Part shown: positions 60,597 through 64,000 of the stretch, piece after piece
How the letters are laid out: the number at the start of each line of letters is the position of its first letter
Numbering within the stretch: position 1 is the stretch's first letter
Source: Marinobacterium mangrovicola
GTDB lineage: Bacteria > Pseudomonadota > Gammaproteobacteria > Pseudomonadales > Balneatricaceae
Direction: 5' to 3'
Length of the DNA: 64,000 nt
Assembly (NCBI RefSeq): GCF_004339595.1
Contig: NZ_SMFU01000011.1
Location: forward strand, 124,001 to 188,000
Position numbers and translations under genes: made by a program
Notes under the pieces: generated by a model
The model's database searches: none
Told to the model about the DNA's origin: nothing
The model's input: the letters and a program-made list of their open reading frames with translations, nothing else

Positions 60597-61496
60597 ATGA
60601 CCACTCAAAGCCTGGATGCTCTCTCCGTATTCGTGACCGTTGCCCGGGAGGGCAACTTTACCCGTGCCGCGGCACACCTGGGCGTTTCGCCCTCTGCGGT
60701 CAGCCAGACCATGCGCGGTCTCGAGGAGCGCCTGGGGGTGAGGTTGCTGACGCGCACCACCCGCAGCGTGACGCGCACCGAAGCAGGGGAGAAGCTGCTG
60801 CGTGAGATCGCTCCACTGCTCGATGAGATCGATGCACACCTGTCGGCGGTGGCCGACCTGCGCGACAGGCCAGCGGGCATCGTCCGGATTACCGCCGATG
60901 AGTACGCGGCGCGCTATGTACTCTGGCCCCGGCTGTTGGCCTTGCTGGATAAATATCCCGAGATAACCGTCGAGCTGGTCACCGATTACGGCCTGACCGA
61001 TATTGCGGCGGAGCGTTGCGACGCCGGTGTCCGGCTTGGCGGTATTTTGGCGGCGGATATGGTTGCCGTGCCGATCGTAAAACAGGTGCGGATGGTTACA
61101 GTGGCATCACCCAAGTATCTGGCGCGCTACTCGGTACCCGCTACGCCGAACGATCTCACCAGCCATCGCTGCATCAATTTGCGCCTACCCACCCACGGCG
61201 GCCTCTATGCCTGGGAGTTTGAGCGAAACGGAGAGGAATCCCGGGTACGGGTGGATGGTCCGCTGATCATGAACAGCGTGATTCAGATCCTGGATGCCTG
61301 TTTGGCCGGAGTGGGCCTGGCGCAGATACCGGATGGGCTGGCGCAGCCGCATCTCGATAGCGGCGAACTGCAAGAGGTGCTGACAGACTGGTCGGAGCCT
61401 TTCCCCGGCTACTACCTCTATTACCCCAGCCGTCGTCAGCAGACCGCCGCTTTCCGGGTGGTGCTGGATGCGCTGCGTGATGGCGCTCCGCTATAG
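60597..61496 (+). CDS. LysR-family transcriptional regulator
   Basis: The 299-residue regulator has an N-terminal winged helix (LDALSVFVTVAREGNFTRAAAHLGVSPSAVSQTMRGLEERLGVRLLTRTTRSVTRTEAG) and a LysR effector domain (PAGIVRITADEYAARYVLWPRL, GILAADMVAVPIVKQVRMV). It is divergent from the cupin-CMD pair with 120 bp between, the usual arrangement for control of that pair. No ribosome site precedes the ATG at 60597. The effector is unknown. LysR regulators of such cupin/CMD pairs are common in proteobacteria. Confidence 0.92.
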   Translation: MTTQSLDALSVFVTVAREGNFTRAAAHLGVSPSAVSQTMRGLEERLGVRLLTRTTRSVTRTEAGEKLLREIAPLLDEIDAHLSAVADLRDRPAGIVRITADEYAARYVLWPRLLALLDKYPEITVELVTDYGLTDIAAERCDAGVRLGGILAADMVAVPIVKQVRMVTVASPKYLARYSVPATPNDLTSHRCINLRLPTHGGLYAWEFERNGEESRVRVDGPLIMNSVIQILDACLAGVGLAQIPDGLAQPHLDSGELQEVLTDWSEPFPGYYLYYPSRRQQTAAFRVVLDALRDGAPL

Positions 61497-61590
61497 CCTC
61501 AGTCAAGCTGCCACTGGCATAGCAGTGGGTTCTACATGAAGCTCCCTATGAGGCATCACGCTATTGGTCACTCGCGAGATCAATGATCTC

Positions 61591-61809
61591 CGCATTTTTT
61601 GAGGCCGGTTTCGCCTGCTGGCGAGCAAAGGGACTTGTTCGGACAAGCCCCTTTGCAATCCCAAACCGCCCCTATGCCTTGGTCGGCTACGCCGACTGCC
61701 CTGTGCTTCTCGTCTGAAAGAGCGGGAAAGGGAACTCACCGCTTCGCGGCTCAAACAGCCTTTCCCTTGTATCTCTTTCAGCCTGCGATGCTCGGCAGCG
61801 CCAAAGGGG
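61591..61809 (-). repeat. Structured dispersed repeat, copy B (about 219 nt)
   Basis: The reverse complement of this stretch aligns along its whole length with copy A at 14508-14724. The third stem is GCAAAGGGGCTTGT with ACAAGTCCCTTTGC (61625-61656 on the plus strand), paired throughout with one G-T pair when read in the minus sense. The inner part of the first stem is GGGAAAGG/CCTTTCCC in place of GAGATC/GATCTC. The H2 hairpin and the CCGC-gaa-GCGG tip are identical. It lies between the convergent LysR and UbiD genes; the rest of that 397-bp gap holds no gene. Confidence 0.85.
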
Positions 61810-61893
61810 ATGGATCGCTGCGTTTAGGTCGTCCTGAGGCATCCAGCGCCGTTTTCATCAAGGCGTTAGAAAGGCCAGACCTCGTTAATTACG

Positions 61894-63261
61894 TTACACG
61901 CCTTCGATCTGGTAATCGCTCAGCTCCACATCGACATTGGTGGTGCGTCTGAACTTGTCCGGTCGAGGCAGCGGTACCGTGGCATCTATACCCAGGCGGG
62001 TCCATTTATCTTCTTCCACCATCGGGTTTAACCGGTGTCCGATAGCGTCCGGGATCACCAGCAGATCCTTTTCATAACAGCAGCGAGTCGCTACCGCCCA
62101 ATCCACATCTTCTGATGAGTAAATATCCACATCGGTATCCACCACGGTAACGGTTTTGACAAAGGCGAGCGCCACGAAAGCCGCCATCATCGCATTGCGC
62201 TGGCTGCCTTCATGTTTCTTGTCGATCTGCACCACTAGGTGATAGGGGACGCTGCCGTCGGCGAAGTGTATCGCCGTGACTTCGGGTACCAGGGCATTGA
62301 TTTTGGTGAAGGCTCCGGCACTGGCGCTCATCCCGTAGGCATTGCGGACCTCTTTGCCGGACAGGATGGAGTGGAATATGGGATTTTTTCGGCGCGTAAT
62401 GGCAGTGGCTTCAAACACCCAACGGGGGGCCTGTTCGGCGTAGTAACCGGTCACCTCGGCGTAGGGGCCTTCGATCTCCCGCACTTCCGGCAGAATGCGG
62501 CCCTCGATCACAAACTGTGCATTGGCAATCGCTTCAACCGCCACGGTCTGCGCTTCAATCAGTTCAACCGGTTCGCCGCGCATCTGTGAGGCGATGCCCA
62601 GCTCGTCCATATCGATGGGAGCGGCTGAAGCAGGAGCGGCGGCAGCGACGGTCAAAGGAAGATCGATGCCATTGTTGACGGTGATCTCCAGCGCTTCGCC
62701 TTTCGCTTCTGCGCGCTTGTAGTAGTCCATCAAGTGGCCAAGCTCTTCCAGCAGCAGGGTAAGGCGATTCTTCCCGGTCACCATCATGCGGTGAATGGAC
62801 AGGTTGCGAACACCGGTATCCGGGTCCTTGGCGATGACCACGCTTGATGTCAGGTAGGAGCCGCCGTCGCCTTCGGCATGATGAGGAATCGGCAGGCTGG
62901 TGAGGTCTACATCAAGCTCAATGACTTCATTGGCAGGCCCCTGCTTAAGCACCACCGGCTCCATCGGTGATAGATGCCATTGCTTGATCTCGTTCTGCAA
63001 GACAAAGGGCAGCTGAGAATTGGTCGTGCCAAGAATGTCGGCGAGAATATGCCGGTTCCAGTACAAACCGATCAATACCGGATACTCACTGCCTTTAACG
63101 CGCTCGAAAAGGATCGGCTTGGTGCCCTCGAGCTTTTTGGCGATCCCCGCCATCTCCAGCTTCGGGTCTACTTCTGTCTTTACGCGAATTAAATTGTTGT
63201 TGGCTTCAAGAAAGGCCAGGTATTGGTTGATATCGGTGAGATTCCTCTCTCCCAGGTCCAT
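61894..63261 (-). CDS. UbiD-family decarboxylase
   Basis: The 455-residue protein belongs to the UbiD family, prenylated-FMN-dependent (de)carboxylases of aromatic or unsaturated acids. Recognisable parts are LTSSVVIAKDPDTGVRNLSIHRMMVTGKNRL, the R and E-(x)n-E region EIEGPYAEVTGYYAEQ, which carries the active-site glutamates, and the later block VDIYSSEDVDWAVATR. The ubiquinone enzyme UbiD is about 490 residues; this shorter form resembles catabolic members acting on hydroxybenzoates or similar. No ubiX for the cofactor is adjacent. The ATG at 63261 has AAGGA 8 nt upstream. The substrate is unknown, but it fits the aromatic-catabolism context. Confidence 0.92.
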   Translation of the reverse strand: MDLGERNLTDINQYLAFLEANNNLIRVKTEVDPKLEMAGIAKKLEGTKPILFERVKGSEYPVLIGLYWNRHILADILGTTNSQLPFVLQNEIKQWHLSPMEPVVLKQGPANEVIELDVDLTSLPIPHHAEGDGGSYLTSSVVIAKDPDTGVRNLSIHRMMVTGKNRLTLLLEELGHLMDYYKRAEAKGEALEITVNNGIDLPLTVAAAAPASAAPIDMDELGIASQMRGEPVELIEAQTVAVEAIANAQFVIEGRILPEVREIEGPYAEVTGYYAEQAPRWVFEATAITRRKNPIFHSILSGKEVRNAYGMSASAGAFTKINALVPEVTAIHFADGSVPYHLVVQIDKKHEGSQRNAMMAAFVALAFVKTVTVVDTDVDIYSSEDVDWAVATRCCYEKDLLVIPDAIGHRLNPMVEEDKWTRLGIDATVPLPRPDKFRRTTNVDVELSDYQIEGV

Positions 63262-63532
63262 TTGTAAATTCCTTATCTATCTTTGCGTTTGTAGCGGATA
63301 TAGAAAGCGATGCAGTGACCAGCCGTAGGCTAGTTGACCGGAACTATTGAGTAGCAGCTAGTTTGGAGGATGCAGCTTTTATTAGATGCGAGCTTAACGG
63401 TCTCACTGGTCTGTTTCCAGGGATCAGTTGCTCGTGTTTCTGTCTGCAGATCCAGGCCCGCTTCGGTAAAGCTACCATCCGTGGTGATGGAAGGGACGAC
63501 GACGGAGACAGTATCTGGCTCCGCCTTTTGAG

Positions 63533-64000
<468 letters not shown>

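Overview
The window looks like a chromosomal segment of a gammaproteobacterium. Evidence: Shine-Dalgarno-led genes, an Aer-type receptor, TrpR, a YadG/YadH pair, Fur-box-like sites, tripartite and binding-protein-dependent transporters, and fairly GC-rich DNA. The mix of LigAB, UbiD, VanA-like Rieske and TRAP genes would fit a marine or soil aromatic-compound degrader of the Oceanospirillales/Marinobacterium kind. That placement is inference and was not tested. No rRNA, tRNA or CRISPR array was seen.

Layout. 1-1.3 kb: truncated IS110-family transposase and a small cupin. 1.3-6 kb: dinB, a small SutA-like protein, a fusion of a degenerate metallophosphatase to a GT4 glycosyltransferase, and an LPG-synthase-like membrane protein, all on the minus strand. 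6-9 kb: Aer-like receptor and adenine/adenosine deaminase. 9-14.4 kb: MASE1-CHASE-GGDEF-EAL protein, PobR-like AraC regulator and protocatechuate 4,5-dioxygenase LigAB. 14.8-24 kb: a five-gene minus-strand operon of circularly permuted ATP-grasp, alpha-E and transglutaminase/DUF2126 proteins, a peptide-ligase type system of unknown product. 24.4-28.4 kb: NfeD protease plus slipin, and an exporter pair. 28.4-34.5 kb: racemase linked to a PotABCD-like ABC importer with a divergent GntR regulator and repeated candidate operators. 35-39 kb: two more c-di-GMP proteins. 39-41.5 kb: trpR-trpE-trpG. 41.6-43.5 kb: AzlCD exporter and a PACE efflux protein. 43.5-50.4 kb: siderophore uptake (TonB receptor, FecCDE-like ABC system, FMN-binding protein) with Fur-like sites. 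50.6-59 kb: zinc alcohol dehydrogenase, a full TRAP transporter, MarR regulator, VanA-like Rieske oxygenase, an orphan TRAP binding protein and cytochrome b561. 59-64 kb: CMD and cupin proteins with a divergent LysR regulator, UbiD-type decarboxylase and the end of nadC.

The most unusual items are: (1) two copies, in opposite orientation and 47 kb apart, of a ~218-nt repeat with four predicted stem-loops whose arms change in a compensating way, both placed between convergent genes; (2) the ATP-grasp/alpha-E/transglutaminase operon; (3) the pseudo-metallophosphatase-glycosyltransferase fusion next to a membrane protein that appears to start at ATC; (4) a perfect 14-bp palindrome overlapping a near-consensus promoter beside the MarR gene.
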